From: Aureimonas sp. ME7
Lineage (GTDB): Bacteria > Pseudomonadota > Alphaproteobacteria > Rhizobiales > Rhizobiaceae
DNA: 64,000 nucleotides
NCBI RefSeq assembly: GCF_903970965.1
Contig: NZ_CAJCKW010000004.1
Span: 1-64,000, forward strand
Direction of reading: 5' to 3'
Part shown: positions 17,167 through 27,088 of the stretch, in pieces
Numbering within the stretch: the first letter of the stretch is position 1
How the letters are laid out: each line of letters begins with the position of its first letter
Program-made: the position numbers and the translations under genes
Notes under the pieces: model-generated
The model's database searches: none
The model's input: only the letters and a program-made list of their open reading frames with translations
What the model was told of the DNA's origin: nothing

Positions 17167-17925
17167 ATGATTCGCCTGACGCGACGTTTCCTGTTCCTTT
17201 CCGCGGCTGTCTTGGCCGTGCTTCCGGGCGTGGCCGCGCAGGCAGCCTCCACGCAGGTCGCCGTGGCGGCGAATTTTACGGATGCGGCCAAGGACATCGC
17301 TAAGGCGTTCCAGGAGAAGACGGGCGACGAGGCCGTGCTCTCGTTCAGCGCGACGGGTCAGTTCTACACGCAGATCACGCAAGGGGCTCCGTTCGAGGTG
17401 TTCCTGGCGGCCGACGACGACCGGCCGACCCGTGCGGTCAAGGAAGGGTTCGGCGTCGAGGGAACGGTCTTCACCTACGCGATCGGCCAGCTCGTCCTGT
17501 TTTCGCAAAACGCCGACACCGTGAAGGGCGAGGAAACGCTGAAGGCGAACGCGTTCGCCAAGCTCGCTATCGCCAACCCGGAATCGGCACCCTACGGCGC
17601 GGCGGCGATCGAGACGCTGAAGGCACTGAAGCTCTACGACGCGATTCAGCCGAAGATCGTGCAGGGAACCTCGATCGCGCAGGCATATCAGTTCGTCCAG
17701 ACCGGGAATGCCGAGCTCGGCTTCGTCGCCCTCGGCCAAGTGGTGAACGAGAAGGGCGGTTCGCGCTGGGATGTGCCCCAGGATCTCTACACCCCGATCC
17801 GGCAGGACGCGGTTCTCCTCAAGACCGGCGAGGGGAATGCGGCGGCCAAGGCCTTCGTGGACTTCTTGAAGACCCCGGAAGCGCTCGAGATCATCCGCCG
17901 ATATGGCTACCGCACCGGCGAGTGA
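17167..17925 (+). CDS. modA: molybdate ABC transporter, periplasmic binding protein
   Basis: A 252-residue periplasmic protein with a signal peptide (cleavage near AQA-AS, residue 26-27) that captures molybdate or tungstate for ModBC. Family motifs are clear: [45 protein letters not shown], and [17 protein letters not shown], followed by [12 protein letters not shown]. Ser of FSATGQ and related residues bind the oxyanion. It is the first gene after the palindrome at 17133 and overlaps modB. Confidence 0.95.
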   Translation: MIRLTRRFLFLSAAVLAVLPGVAAQAASTQVAVAANFTDAAKDIAKAFQEKTGDEAVLSFSATGQFYTQITQGAPFEVFLAADDDRPTRAVKEGFGVEGTVFTYAIGQLVLFSQNADTVKGEETLKANAFAKLAIANPESAPYGAAAIETLKALKLYDAIQPKIVQGTSIAQAYQFVQTGNAELGFVALGQVVNEKGGSRWDVPQDLYTPIRQDAVLLKTGEGNAAAKAFVDFLKTPEALEIIRRYGYRTGE

Positions 17926-18610
17926 GGTGCCCGACCTAGGCGATCTCTGGTCGCCCATCCGGCTGACGCTGGAGCTGGCTTCGCTCACCACCGTTCTCCT
18001 TCTCCTCGTGGGAACGCCGATCGCCTGGTGGCTGTCGCGTTCGCGCTCGTGGGCGAAGGATGCGGTGGCGAGCGTCGTCGCGCTGCCGCTGGTGCTGCCG
18101 CCGACGGTTCTCGGCTTCTATCTTCTGATCGCGTTGGGGCCGAGCGGGCTCGGGGGATGGTTCGGAGGCCTGTTCGGCGTTCGAACCTTCGCCTTCTCCT
18201 TTCCGGGCCTCGTCATCGGATCGGTGATCTACTCCATGCCCTTCGTGGTGCAGCCGATCCGCAACGCGTTCGAGGCGGCGGGCGAACGGCCTTGGGAAGT
18301 GGCGGCGACGCTGCGCGCATCGCCCTGGGACCGGTTCCTGACCGTCGCCGTGCCGCTGGCGAGGCCGGGGTTTCTCACCGGCGCGGTGCTGGGCTTCTCG
18401 CACACGGTCGGCGAGTTCGGCGTGATCCTGATGATCGGTGGTAATATTCCGGGAACCACCAAGGTTCTGTCCGTCGCGATCTACGACTATGTGGAAACGC
18501 TGCAATGGGGGAAGGCGCATATTCTGGCGGCTGGAATGCTCGTCTTCTCGTTTCTCGTGATCTTCGCGGTGTCGATGCTGGATCGGCGCGCGGTGGCGCG
18601 CATGCGATGA
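17903..18610 (+). CDS. modB: molybdate ABC transporter, permease
   Basis: A 235-residue inner-membrane permease with about five helices. The coupling (EAA) motif is [25 protein letters not shown] (about 132-157), split here as family-typical [20 protein letters not shown] is a ModB-specific segment. ATG 17903 overlaps modA by 23 bases; an in-frame GTG at 17927 right after the modA stop is an alternative start. Confidence 0.94.
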   Translation: MATAPASEVPDLGDLWSPIRLTLELASLTTVLLLLVGTPIAWWLSRSRSWAKDAVASVVALPLVLPPTVLGFYLLIALGPSGLGGWFGGLFGVRTFAFSFPGLVIGSVIYSMPFVVQPIRNAFEAAGERPWEVAATLRASPWDRFLTVAVPLARPGFLTGAVLGFSHTVGEFGVILMIGGNIPGTTKVLSVAIYDYVETLQWGKAHILAAGMLVFSFLVIFAVSMLDRRAVARMR

Positions 18611-19779
18611 ACGAGGCGGACGACGATGCCGCGATCTCCGCCGCGTTTGGCGGGCGGCTCGGCAGCTTCGATCTCGACGTCGCCTTTCGCGCACCGCTCG
18701 CAGGCGTCACGGCTTTGTTCGGGCCCTCCGGCTGCGGCAAGACGACGGTGCTGCGCTGCATGGCGGGGCTGCAGCGGCTTGCCGGTCATATGCGGATCGG
18801 GGACGACGTCTGGCAGGACGAAAGACACTTTCGGCCGACGCACCGGCGCGAGATCGGCTACGTGTTCCAGGAGGCCAGCCTCTTTCCCCATCGCTCGGTG
18901 CGCCAGAACCTCATGTACGGGTTCGAGCGCGCGATGCGGGGACGCGGCGATGCTCCGGCGATCGGCTTCGACGAGGTTTGCGACCTTCTGGGGCTGGAGC
19001 GGCTGATCGATCGCTCTCCCGTGCGCCTTTCGGGCGGGGAGCGGCAGCGCGTGTCGCTCGGGCGCGCCCTTCTTTCTCAGCCGCGCCTTCTCCTGATGGA
19101 CGAGCCGCTGTCCGCGCTCGACGCCATGGCGAAGGAGGAGATCCTTCCCTATTTCGAGCGCCTTCACACTCGGCTTCGCCTGCCGATCATTCTCGTCAGC
19201 CATGATATTCGCGAGGTGGAGCGGCTGGCCGACCGGCTGATCCTCTTGCGCGAAGGGCGGGTCGTGGCGAACGGCTGGCTGAACGATCTCTTGACCGACC
19301 CGGCGCTGCCCTTCGGTCGGCAGCGCGGGTCTGCCTCCGTGCTCACTGCGGTGGTTTCCGGCTACGACGGAGAGGATCGGCTGCTGCGACTGGATCTCGG
19401 CGGGCAGAGCGTTCTCGTGGCGGCCGAGCGGCAGCCCGTCGGCGTCGCCGCGCGGCTGCGCATCGCGGCATCCGACGTCAGCCTCGCGCTCGATCGCCCG
19501 TCCCGGTCCACCATCCTCAATGTGCTTCGGACGCGCATTCTGCGCATCGACCCGACGGAAGGGGCCGAGGCTTTGGTGTCTCTCGCGCTGGGCGAGGGTG
19601 GGGGACAGATGCTCCAGGCCCGCATCACCCGCCGCTCCGTCTCCGCACTGGGTTTGCAAATCGGCGACGATGTGTTTGCTCAGGTGAAGGGAGCTTCGCT
19701 GTCGGCATCGCAGGGGGCGGACCTCTCATTCTCAACGAAAGGATCGACCTCATGCGCATCTCCGCCCGAAACAACCTGA
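18607..19779 (+). CDS. modC: molybdate ABC transporter, ATP-binding protein
   Basis: A 390-residue ATPase with Walker [10 protein letters not shown] (39-47), signature [10 protein letters not shown] (141-150), Walker B LLLMDEP (161-167) and the switch His in SHD (198-200). A C-terminal TOBE/mop region (about 310-375) can bind molybdate and regulate transport. ATG 18607 overlaps the modB stop (ATGA). The last residues overlap the next gene by 28 bases. Confidence 0.95.
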   Translation: MNEADDDAAISAAFGGRLGSFDLDVAFRAPLAGVTALFGPSGCGKTTVLRCMAGLQRLAGHMRIGDDVWQDERHFRPTHRREIGYVFQEASLFPHRSVRQNLMYGFERAMRGRGDAPAIGFDEVCDLLGLERLIDRSPVRLSGGERQRVSLGRALLSQPRLLLMDEPLSALDAMAKEEILPYFERLHTRLRLPIILVSHDIREVERLADRLILLREGRVVANGWLNDLLTDPALPFGRQRGSASVLTAVVSGYDGEDRLLRLDLGGQSVLVAAERQPVGVAARLRIAASDVSLALDRPSRSTILNVLRTRILRIDPTEGAEALVSLALGEGGGQMLQARITRRSVSALGLQIGDDVFAQVKGASLSASQGADLSFSTKGSTSCASPPETT

Positions 19780-19958
19780 AGGGCCGTATCGTCTCGATCG
19801 AGAAGGGCGCGACCACTGCGCATGTGAAGCTCGACGTCGGGGGGACGATGGTGACCGCCTCGATCACCAACGCGGCGGTGGACGATCTCGGCCTTAAGGA
19901 GGGCGGGGACGCCTATGCGATCGTCAAGGCGTCGGACGTGATGATCGGCGTCGACTGA
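19752..19958 (+). CDS. mop: molbindin (single TOBE/Mop domain protein)
   Basis: A 68-residue protein that is one complete mop domain: [19 protein letters not shown], then TAHVKLDVGGTMVTASITN and AYAIVKASDVMIGVD. Molbindins assemble as hexamers that store molybdate in the cytoplasm. It overlaps modC in another frame and ends the mod operon. It may supply the molybdate-binding part missing from the short ModE-like regulator, but that is only an idea from context. Confidence 0.93.
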   Translation: MRISARNNLKGRIVSIEKGATTAHVKLDVGGTMVTASITNAAVDDLGLKEGGDAYAIVKASDVMIGVD

Positions 19959-19983
19959 CGCTTCACGCGGTCACAAACGAAGA

Positions 19984-20009
19984 AGGGCGCCTTTCGGCGC
20001 CCTTTTTTT
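19984..20009 (+). terminator. rho-independent terminator of the mod operon
   Basis: AGGGCGCC (19984-19991), loop TTTC, GGCGCCCT (19996-20003), then six T. A textbook terminator between convergent modC-mop and the efflux permease gene. Confidence 0.92.
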
Positions 20010-20014
20010 GCTGA

Positions 20015-23000
20015 TCATTCGGCCGGGGCCGGCAGGGAGCCCTGCGGCTCCGGCTTCGATGCTTTCGGCTTCTTGTCGCGCGCCAGCAGCTTGTAGAAGA
20101 GCGGGATGAAGAAGATCGCGACGAAGGTCGCCATCAACATGCCGCCGATCACGCCGGTCCCGATCGAATGCCGGCTGGCCGACGAGGCGCCCGACGCGAT
20201 TGCCAGCGGCACGACGCCGAGGATGAAGGCAAGCGAGGTCATCACGATCGGGCGGAAGCGCAGCTTTGCCCCTTCCAGAGCCGCGTCGAAGGCGGACAGG
20301 CCTTCCTCGCGTTTGAGAACCGCGAACTCGACGATCAGGATCGCGTTCTTCGCCGCGAGCCCCACCAGGGTCACGAGGCCGATCTGGAAGTAGGTGTCTA
20401 CCTCCAACCCGCGAAGCCAGATCGCCAGCAGCGCTCCGAACATGGCGAAGGGCACCGCCAGAAGCACCGCGATCGGCAGCGACCAGCGCTCGTACTGCGC
20501 GGCCAGGATCAGGAACACCATGACCATGCCGAAGCCGATGGCGATGGCGCCCGTGCCGCCGGCCTGGATCTCCTGGTAGGCCGAGCCCGTCCAGGCGATC
20601 TCGTAGCCCTCGGGGAGAACTTCCGCGGCGATCTCCTGCATCGCCTGCAGCGACTGACCCGACGAGTAACCGGGGGCGGGGCCGCCGGACACCTTGGCCG
20701 CGTTGAACGCGTTGAACCGCTCGATCAGGTCCGGGCCGATGATGCGCTTGGTGATCAGGAGCGTATCCAGCGGCACCATGGCGCCGTTGGACGCCTGGAC
20801 GTAGACGAAGCGCAGATCCTCCGGCTTCTCGCGGAAATCCGACTCCGACTGCAGCGAAACGCGGTAGTTGCGACCGAGCAGCGTGAAGTCGTTGACGTAG
20901 AGCGAGCCGAAGGTGGACTGCATCGTCTCGAAGATCGACGTGATGGGAACGCCGAGCGCCTTCGCCTTCTCGCGGTCCACGTCGATCTGGTACTGCGGCA
21001 CGTTGGCGTCGAACGTGGTGCGCACGCCCGCAAGCTCCGGCCGCTTGGCGGCGGCTGCCACCACGAGGTTCGTGGCTTCCACGAGCGCTTGCGTCCCGCG
21101 GCCCGTCCGGTCCTGCACAAAGAGGTCGAAACCGCCCGTGGTGGACAGGCCCTGGATCGGCGGCGGCGAGAAGGCCAGCACCATGCCGTCCTGGATGCCC
21201 GCGTTCGCACCGATGAAGGCGCCCGGCAGGTTTCGCGCGTCGAGCGAGGGATCGGAACGCTCCGACCAGTCCTTGAGGGTGACGAACGCGGCGCCCGCGC
21301 TCGTCTTCTGCGAACCGGAAAGAAGGTCGAAGCCCGCGAAGGCGACGACGTCCTCGACGGCCGGATTCTGGCGGATGTTGGCCGAGACCTGGTTCATCAC
21401 CTCCGTCGTCCGGGGCAGGGACGAGGCGGGTGGCAGGAAGGCGACCGCGAGGTTGGTGCCCTGATCCTCGTCCGGCACCAGCGAGGAGGGGATGGTCTGG
21501 AAGAAGTAAACCGTGCCCCCGACCAACGCGGCGAACAGGACGAGCGACAGGAACGCCCGGCGCATGATGAAGGCGACGCCATGCCCGTAGCCGTTCGTCA
21601 GCCGGTCGAACATCCGGTTGAACCAGCGGAAGGGAGCCAGCGGCTCCTTGTGCTCCTCGCGCAGGAGAAGACCGCAGAGCGCGGGCGTCAGCGTCAGGGC
21701 GACGATGCCGGAGATCGTCACCGAGGTCGCGATGGTCACGGCGAACTGGCGATACATCGTGCCCGTCAGGCCGCCGAGGAACGCGACGGGAATGAACACC
21801 GCGCACAGGACCAGGACGATCGCGATGACCGGCGAGGTCACTTCGCTCATCGCCTTGGCGGTCGCTTCCTTGGGTTTCAGATGCTCGTCGCGCATGATGC
21901 GCTCGACATTTTCCAGAACCACGATCGCGTCGTCGACGACGATGCCGATGGCCAGGACCAGCCCGAACAGGGTGAGGAGGTTGATCGAGAATCCGAGCGC
22001 CAGGAGGACGCCGAACGTTCCGATGATCGACACCGGCACCGCGATCATCGGGATCAGGGTCGCGCGGAAGCTCTGGAGGAACAGGTAGACCACCACCAGC
22101 ACGAGGACCATCGCCTCGATGAACGTGTGGATCACCGATTCGATGGAGGCGTTGATGAACTTCGTGGTGTCGTAGGGGATGGCGTAGGTGATGCCTTCGG
22201 GAAACTGGTTGGACAGTTCCGACATGCGCGTGTTGACGGCTTCCAGCACGTTGAGCGCGTTGGCGCCCGGTTGCAGGTAGAGGCCGATCGGGATCGTCTC
22301 GTTGCCGTTGTAGGTCGCGTTGAAGGCGTAGTCCTGCGCGCCGAGCTCGACGCGCGCGATGTCCTTCAGGAGGAGCGAGGCGCCGTTGGCGTCCGAGCGG
22401 ATGATGATGTTCTCGAACGCCTGCGCGTCCGGCAGACGTCCGGCGGTCGTCACCGAATAGGTGAAGGCGAGCGGGTTGTTGGACGGCTGGGCCCCGAACT
22501 GACCGGCGGCGAACTGCGCGTTCTGCTCCCGGATCGCGGTGGCGACGTCGCCGGGCGTCAACTGGTACTGGGCGAGCTGGTCCGGCCGAAGCCAGATGCG
22601 CATGGAATAGTTGCGCTGGCCAAAGAGCTGCGCGTTGCCGATGCCGGGAATGCGCTTCAGCTCGTCGAGCACGTACAGGAGCGCGTAGTTCGACACGTAG
22701 GTCGCGTCGTAACGCGGATCCGACGACGTCATGGTGGCGACCGCCAGGATCGACGACGACTGCTTCGTCACCGTGACGCCGAGGCGCTGCACCTCGGCGG
22801 GAAGCTGGGAAATCGCCTGCTGGACCCGGTTGTTGACGTTGATCGTCGCCTGATCGGGATCGGTGCCGGACTGGAAGGTGACGTTGATCGTCGATGTGCC
22901 CGCCGAGGAGTTCGACGAGTTCATGTAGATCATGTCCTCGACGCCGTTGACGACCTGCTCGATCGGGGCGGCGACGGTCTGGGCGACGGTTTCGGCGGAC

Positions 23001-23155
23001 GCGCCGGGATAGGTCGCCGCGATCTGCACCTGCGGCGGCACGAGCTCCGGGTACTGCTCGATCGGCAGCGAGCGCATGCCGGCAAGGCCGGCCAGCACGA
23101 TGACGATCGAGATGACGGCCGCAAAGACCGGTCGGTCGACGAAGAAGCGGTTCAT
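20015..23155 (-). CDS. RND efflux permease, HAE1 (AcrB/MexB) family
   Basis: A 1046-residue inner-membrane proton antiporter that pumps hydrophobic compounds from the periplasm. It opens with [17 protein letters not shown] and has twelve predicted helices with two large periplasmic loops (after TM1 and TM7). The adjacent Asp pair of the proton relay is in [18 protein letters not shown] (about 400-420), and the second-half motif [21 protein letters not shown] is near 960. Length matches AcrB. It follows the adaptor gene with a 4-base overlap (ATGA). No outer-membrane factor gene is in the operon. Confidence 0.94.
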   Translation of the reverse strand: MNRFFVDRPVFAAVISIVIVLAGLAGMRSLPIEQYPELVPPQVQIAATYPGASAETVAQTVAAPIEQVVNGVEDMIYMNSSNSSAGTSTINVTFQSGTDPDQATINVNNRVQQAISQLPAEVQRLGVTVTKQSSSILAVATMTSSDPRYDATYVSNYALLYVLDELKRIPGIGNAQLFGQRNYSMRIWLRPDQLAQYQLTPGDVATAIREQNAQFAAGQFGAQPSNNPLAFTYSVTTAGRLPDAQAFENIIIRSDANGASLLLKDIARVELGAQDYAFNATYNGNETIPIGLYLQPGANALNVLEAVNTRMSELSNQFPEGITYAIPYDTTKFINASIESVIHTFIEAMVLVLVVVYLFLQSFRATLIPMIAVPVSIIGTFGVLLALGFSINLLTLFGLVLAIGIVVDDAIVVLENVERIMRDEHLKPKEATAKAMSEVTSPVIAIVLVLCAVFIPVAFLGGLTGTMYRQFAVTIATSVTISGIVALTLTPALCGLLLREEHKEPLAPFRWFNRMFDRLTNGYGHGVAFIMRRAFLSLVLFAALVGGTVYFFQTIPSSLVPDEDQGTNLAVAFLPPASSLPRTTEVMNQVSANIRQNPAVEDVVAFAGFDLLSGSQKTSAGAAFVTLKDWSERSDPSLDARNLPGAFIGANAGIQDGMVLAFSPPPIQGLSTTGGFDLFVQDRTGRGTQALVEATNLVVAAAAKRPELAGVRTTFDANVPQYQIDVDREKAKALGVPITSIFETMQSTFGSLYVNDFTLLGRNYRVSLQSESDFREKPEDLRFVYVQASNGAMVPLDTLLITKRIIGPDLIERFNAFNAAKVSGGPAPGYSSGQSLQAMQEIAAEVLPEGYEIAWTGSAYQEIQAGGTGAIAIGFGMVMVFLILAAQYERWSLPIAVLLAVPFAMFGALLAIWLRGLEVDTYFQIGLVTLVGLAAKNAILIVEFAVLKREEGLSAFDAALEGAKLRFRPIVMTSLAFILGVVPLAIASGASSASRHSIGTGVIGGMLMATFVAIFFIPLFYKLLARDKKPKASKPEPQGSLPAPAE

Positions 23156-24351
23156 TGGGCGGCTTCCGTCTGCGCCTGCGCGCTGGCCTGGGGGGCGGGA
23201 GCGGCGGCGGCTTGCGGTGCGCCGTCCGGGCTGCCGGCCGGCGCTGCGCCGGTGGGATTGACGGGCGCGTTGGGCCGGACCTTGATGACGCCGACCGTGA
23301 CGACGCGGTCGCCCTCCTTGAGACCGGTCGAGATCAGAAGCCGCTGATCGAGCTCGCGCCCGACGGTGACGGGTCTCACCTCGGCGACATTCTCGTTGTT
23401 GAGAGTGTAGACGAAGGTTCCCTGCGGCCCCTGCATCAGGGCTTCGGTGGGGATCGTCACGGCGTTGGGAATGGTCAGGCCTTCGATTTCGACGCGCACG
23501 AACTGACCGGGCAGAAGCTGGCTGTCCGGGTTCGGAAGAACGGCGCGCGACAGGATCGTTCCGGTCTGCTGGTCGATGTTGGAGGAGGTGAAGTCGATCC
23601 GACCCTGCTGGGCGTAGTTGGTGCCGTTGCCGAAGCGAACGGTCACCCTGACGCTTTCGAGCGAGCCTTCCGCCGTTCCGTCCTCGATGGAGCGACGGAT
23701 GGAGAAGGCTTCGGTGTCGGCGGCCGAAAAGTTCACATAGGCGGGGTCGAGCTGAGAGATCCGGGTGAGAAGATCGCCGGAATTCAGGAGCGAACCCTCG
23801 GGCACCTGTTCGAGGCTCGTGATGCCGCTCGCCGGCGCTTCGACCGACGTGTAGTCGAGCGACAGATTGGCGGTCTGGAGGCGCGCTTGCGCCTGCGCCA
23901 CGGCGGCGTCCGCCAACTCGCGCTGCGAGGTCGCGTCGTCGAGATTGGCGGTGGACGTGGTGCCCGAGCGCACGAGGGCCTGGGCGCGCTCTTCGGTGCG
24001 CCGCGCCTGCGCGAGCTGCGCCTGGGCCTGCTGCACCTGCGCCTGGGCCAGCGCGACCTCCGCCTCGAAGGGGCGACGGTCGATCTCGAACAGGAGATCG
24101 CCGGACTTCACCTGCGCGCCCTCGTTGAAGGTTCTCTGCAGAAGCACCCCGCCGACGCGCGCGCGCACCTCGACCGCCCGGGAGGCTTCCACGCGGGCGG
24201 GATATTCGAAGGTGACGGGGACGCTGGATGGCTTCACCGTTTCCACCGTCACGGCTGGGGGAGGCGGGGCCGCACCGCCTTGCTGCGCCAGCGCGGGCAG
24301 CGACAGGCCGAGCGTCGCGGCGAGGGACAATGTGAGGCGGGAAGCGATCAT
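23152..24351 (-). CDS. RND efflux periplasmic adaptor (MFP, AcrA/MexA family)
   Basis: A 399-residue adaptor linking the RND pump to an outer-membrane channel. It has a signal peptide ending near ALA-QQ and no lipobox Cys, so unlike AcrA it seems not to be lipid-anchored. The order is lipoyl half-motif ([23 protein letters not shown]), a coiled hairpin rich in Ala and Gln (about 100-165), the returning lipoyl half ([12 protein letters not shown]), and beta-barrel and membrane-proximal domains to about 365. The C terminus is a Pro/Ala/Gln tail. It is the first gene of the pump operon, divergent from the regulator. Confidence 0.93.
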   Translation of the reverse strand: MIASRLTLSLAATLGLSLPALAQQGGAAPPPPAVTVETVKPSSVPVTFEYPARVEASRAVEVRARVGGVLLQRTFNEGAQVKSGDLLFEIDRRPFEAEVALAQAQVQQAQAQLAQARRTEERAQALVRSGTTSTANLDDATSQRELADAAVAQAQARLQTANLSLDYTSVEAPASGITSLEQVPEGSLLNSGDLLTRISQLDPAYVNFSAADTEAFSIRRSIEDGTAEGSLESVRVTVRFGNGTNYAQQGRIDFTSSNIDQQTGTILSRAVLPNPDSQLLPGQFVRVEIEGLTIPNAVTIPTEALMQGPQGTFVYTLNNENVAEVRPVTVGRELDQRLLISTGLKEGDRVVTVGVIKVRPNAPVNPTGAAPAGSPDGAPQAAAAPAPQASAQAQTEAAQ

Positions 24352-24402
24352 GGGGAGCTCCGCCGAGCAGATGTCGGCAATTCGAACTTGAAACTGTCCC
24401 TA

Positions 24403-24426
24403 CTTACATTCATGACTGAATGTAAG
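24403..24426. promoter_or_regulatory. perfect palindromic operator between pump and TetR-type regulator
   Basis: CTTACATTCA (24403-24412) and TGAATGTAAG (24417-24426) are perfect 10-bp arms with the spacer TGAC. The half-site ACATTCA resembles the E. coli AcrR operator (TACATACATT...AATGTATGTA). It fills the 87-base divergent region and lies just ahead of the regulator's ribosome site, so one bound regulator could repress both directions. Confidence 0.88.
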
Positions 24427-24438
24427 CAAGGAGGAGAC

Positions 24439-25098
24439 ATGCGAAGAACCAAGGCTGAGGCGCAGGAAACCCGAAGCGCCATTCTGGATGCGGCTGAGCA
24501 CGTGTTCTTCGAGCGAGGCGTCAGCCAGAGCGCGCTCTCGCATATCGCTTCCCAGGCCGGAATCACGCGGGGGGCGATCTATTGGCACTTCGCGGGCAAG
24601 AGCGATCTCTTCCTCGCCATGCACGAGCGGGCGTTCCTGCCCGAGCGCGCCTTTATCGAAAGCCAGGGCCTGGAAACCTCGGCCGAGCCGCTCGGCGAAC
24701 TGCATCGCTGCGCACTCGAATGCATCCAGCGTTTCGCCTCGGACGAAAGGGCGAAGCGCGTGTATTCGATCCTCCATCTGCGCTGCGAGTATGTCGGCGA
24801 GATGGAGGCGGTGATGAACTGCCACCGGCGGAACGAGGATGACATGCAGCAGATCATCCGCAAGGTGTTCGAGCGCGCGCGCGATCTCGGAGAGCTCAAG
24901 GCGCCCTGGCAGCCGGGGACGGCGGTGATCGCATGCGTCGGGACGTTTACCGGCCTGATCACCGAATGGTTGCGCGCGGGCGAGGACTTCGACATCCGCG
25001 AAACGGGAAAGCTGATGCTGGACGCGCTGTTCGCAGGCTTCGGCTCGGTCCGCGGGTTTTCCAGCGGAGCGACGACGGAAATCCTAGCATCCGCTTAA
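24439..25098 (+). CDS. TetR-family repressor of the RND pump (AcrR/TtgR type)
   Basis: A 219-residue repressor. The DNA-binding domain is at residues 1-55: TRSAILDAAEHVFFERGVSQ then IASQAGITRGAIYWHFAGKSDLF, the strongly conserved AcrR/TtgR type HTH, followed by a TetR_C_2 ligand domain (about 80-200). ATG 24439 follows AAGGAGGAG; upstream in-frame codons overlap the operator and are not needed. Divergent to the pump with a perfect operator between, it almost certainly represses the pump and itself until a drug binds. Confidence 0.94.
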   Translation: MRRTKAEAQETRSAILDAAEHVFFERGVSQSALSHIASQAGITRGAIYWHFAGKSDLFLAMHERAFLPERAFIESQGLETSAEPLGELHRCALECIQRFASDERAKRVYSILHLRCEYVGEMEAVMNCHRRNEDDMQQIIRKVFERARDLGELKAPWQPGTAVIACVGTFTGLITEWLRAGEDFDIRETGKLMLDALFAGFGSVRGFSSGATTEILASA

Positions 25099-25327
25099 GT
25101 CACGTAAGGGACGCAACTCCTGAGCCGGGTCGGCCTTTGGTGATGCTCCCGTTCCGCAAACGTATGGGGCGTGCTGGAGAACTTTATCTCTTAATCGGCG
25201 CGTTCGTATCGGGCTGCCGGTGCGACCACGACATTTCCGTGTATGCATGCAACCTTGGGGAAAAGAAAATATTCCTACACTCCGGGTTCGGTTGTAGGAA
25301 TCGGACCACCTTCAACGGAGTCGTCCA

Positions 25328-25732
25328 ATGCCCCAGTTTGCCAACCATCTTTCGTCCGAGACGTCGTTTTCCGTGCGCAACCGGATCGATCCCGGCGGAC
25401 GCGGGCGCCTTCAATGCCTCGTGGCGGTGGATATCGTCTCGACCTTCCTCGGCGTTTCGGCGGCCGACATCCTGTCGGAGCATCGGGCTCAGGCGCCGAT
25501 CGCTAAGGCGCGACATGTGGCGATGTACCTGTCGCACATCGCCTTCCAGCTTCCGCTCAGCACGGTGGCGCAGGGGTTCGGCCGGGATCGCTCCAGTGTG
25601 ACCTATGCCGTCGGCCGAATCGAGGATGCGCGCGACGATCGGAGCTTCGACGCTCTTCTCGCCCGCATGGAGGCGCTGACGACCTCCTGCCGACGCTTGG
25701 CGATGCCCGGCGCCGTCGAGGAGGACTTCTGA
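25328..25732 (+). CDS. DnaA domain IV-like helix-turn-helix protein
   Basis: A 134-residue protein whose residues 50-115 look like the DNA-binding domain IV of DnaA: ...PIAKARHVAMYLSHIAF..., LSTVAQGFGRDRSSVTYAV, where DnaA has 'R..aMyL.r......l.eIG..FGgRDHsTV.hA'. There is no AAA+ ATPase region. It is a known Hyphomicrobiales arrangement to have such a protein immediately before a DUF6456 gene. Function is unknown; binding to DnaA-box-like sites is inferred only from similarity. The preceding 229 bases hold no other gene I can support. Confidence 0.8.
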   Translation: MPQFANHLSSETSFSVRNRIDPGGRGRLQCLVAVDIVSTFLGVSAADILSEHRAQAPIAKARHVAMYLSHIAFQLPLSTVAQGFGRDRSSVTYAVGRIEDARDDRSFDALLARMEALTTSCRRLAMPGAVEEDF

Positions 25733-25736
25733 GCCG

Positions 25737-26192
25737 ATGGCGGTTTGCGACGAATCGCCGCTCGCCCGTCTGGCGACCCGCAAGGGAACGGACGGTCGGC
25801 CCTTTCTCAGCCGGGACGAGGTGGAGGCGGGCGAGCGGCTCCGCGCGGACTTCACGCGCGGCGGAATGCTGCCGAGCGTCACGCAGCGTTGGGACCGGAT
25901 GCCGGGATCGGGAGGCCGGATCGGGCCGGCGGACCTCAGCGATGCGGCGATGGACTGTCGAAGCCGCGTCGATCGCGCGCTACGGGCCGTCGGGCCGGAA
26001 CTGTCGGGCGTCCTCGTCGATATCTGCTGCTTCCTGAAGGGGACGGAGTGGGTGGAGAAGGAGCGGCGCTGGCCGGCGCGCTCGGCCAAGCTGATGCTGA
26101 AGGCGGGGCTCGCCAGCCTGTCGCGGCACTACGGGCTGGTAGCCGTGGCGAGGGGAGCCGATGGGCGGGGAGGCGAGCCGCCGGCTCGCTGA
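25737..26192 (+). CDS. DUF6456 domain protein
   Basis: A 151-residue protein of unknown function. The DUF6456 core runs from ESPLARLATRKGTDGRPFLS through EAGERLRADFTRGGMLPSVTQRWD to KGTEWVEKERRWPARSAKLMLKAGL, with the last part resembling a helix-turn-helix that ends in LSRHYGL. It starts 4 bases after the DnaA-like gene and is surely co-transcribed with it; the pair probably acts together in DNA binding. Confidence 0.85.
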   Translation: MAVCDESPLARLATRKGTDGRPFLSRDEVEAGERLRADFTRGGMLPSVTQRWDRMPGSGGRIGPADLSDAAMDCRSRVDRALRAVGPELSGVLVDICCFLKGTEWVEKERRWPARSAKLMLKAGLASLSRHYGLVAVARGADGRGGEPPAR

Positions 26193-26199
26193 GGCCGCG

Positions 26200-26622
26200 T
26201 CAGGCCGGCTGGAGCGCGCTTTCGGCGTCCGCCCGGATCCGCCGCACCATGGAGCGCAGGCCGTTGGAGCGCTGCGGGGTCAGGTGATCCTGCAGGCCGA
26301 GACGGGCGAAGACGGCGTCGGCGTCGAGGTCGAGGATCTCGTTCGCCGGTCTGCCGGAGTAGAGCGACAGCGCGATGGCGACGAGTCCCTTGACGATGTG
26401 GGCATCCGACTGCCCCGCGAAGAAGACGCGCGGGGGCGCGGCGTCGTCGCGCCGGCTGGTGAGCCAGACCTGGCTGACGCAACCCGGAACCTTGGTTCGA
26501 TCGTTCTGGTCCGCTTCGGGCATCGCCGGAAGTTCGCGGCCGAGTTCGATCAGGTAGCGATACCGATCCTCCCAATCGTCGAGAAGCTCGAAGTCGGCGA
26601 CGATCTCGTCGATATGGCGCAT
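26200..26622 (-). CDS. sufE: SufE-family sulfur acceptor protein
   Basis: A 140-residue cytoplasmic protein that accepts persulfide from the cysteine desulfurase SufS and passes it to the Fe-S scaffold. It has DDWEDRYRYLIELGRELP (about 15-32), then KVPGCVSQVWL with the active Cys at about residue 48, and the C-terminal LTPQRSNGLRSMVRRI. ATG at 26622 (minus strand) is the start that fits the family length. It is convergent with the DUF6456 gene; no other suf gene is nearby. Confidence 0.92.
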   Translation of the reverse strand: MRHIDEIVADFELLDDWEDRYRYLIELGRELPAMPEADQNDRTKVPGCVSQVWLTSRRDDAAPPRVFFAGQSDAHIVKGLVAIALSLYSGRPANEILDLDADAVFARLGLQDHLTPQRSNGLRSMVRRIRADAESALQPA

Positions 26623-26698
26623 GGCGGTTCCGTATCCGGTCCGGGCTCGGGTCCTGTCGCGCTCATATAGGAAAACGCGGGCTGCGATGAAAGGCGGC

Positions 26699-27088
26699 TC
26701 AGGCGCCGTGCACGGGCGGCAGGTAGGGGCGCGGGGCCGGCGCGCCGTTGGCGGGGTGTTCGCTCGGGCGGGTCGGACGGATCGTCTCGGGCTGGTCCAC
26801 GGGGCCGGGTACGGGGACGGATGGCTGGGCCCCCGTCGCCAAACCATAGACGAAGGCCATGCCCTCGGCGATGCGCTCGCCGGCGAAGACGGCGGCGTTG
26901 CGCCCGCTCTCGCAGGCGAGCGGCGCGCGTTCGCAAAAGCCGCCGAGGTCGGCCACGGCCTGCTGTACGCCGAAGATCAGGGACGCCGCGTTCAGATCGG
27001 ACGGCGTGCCCGTTCCGTCCTCGTGCTTCGGGGCGAGGAAGAACAGGGCAAGGCCGATCAGGAAGGCAAGCTTCAAAAGAAAGCGCAT
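26699..27088 (-). CDS. DUF5330 domain protein (small membrane-anchored)
   Basis: A 129-residue protein of unknown function, with one N-terminal helix (MRFLLKLAFLIGLALFFLAPK) that anchors it or exports it. The middle (about 38-80) carries the family pattern: AVADLGGFCERAPLACESGR with two Cys that could form a disulfide in the periplasm. The rest is Pro-rich. ATG at 27088 (minus strand) is chosen because the membrane helix begins there; an upstream extension would bury it. Confidence 0.8.
   Translation of the reverse strand: MRFLLKLAFLIGLALFFLAPKHEDGTGTPSDLNAASLIFGVQQAVADLGGFCERAPLACESGRNAAVFAGERIAEGMAFVYGLATGAQPSVPVPGPVDQPETIRPTRPSEHPANGAPAPRPYLPPVHGA

Noticed and set aside
20168-23347. A 1059-codon open frame antisense to the RND permease gene
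   Set aside because: The minus-strand frame encodes an unmistakable AcrB-family protein; the plus-strand frame is His/Asp/Arg/Glu-rich shadow sequence with no motif.
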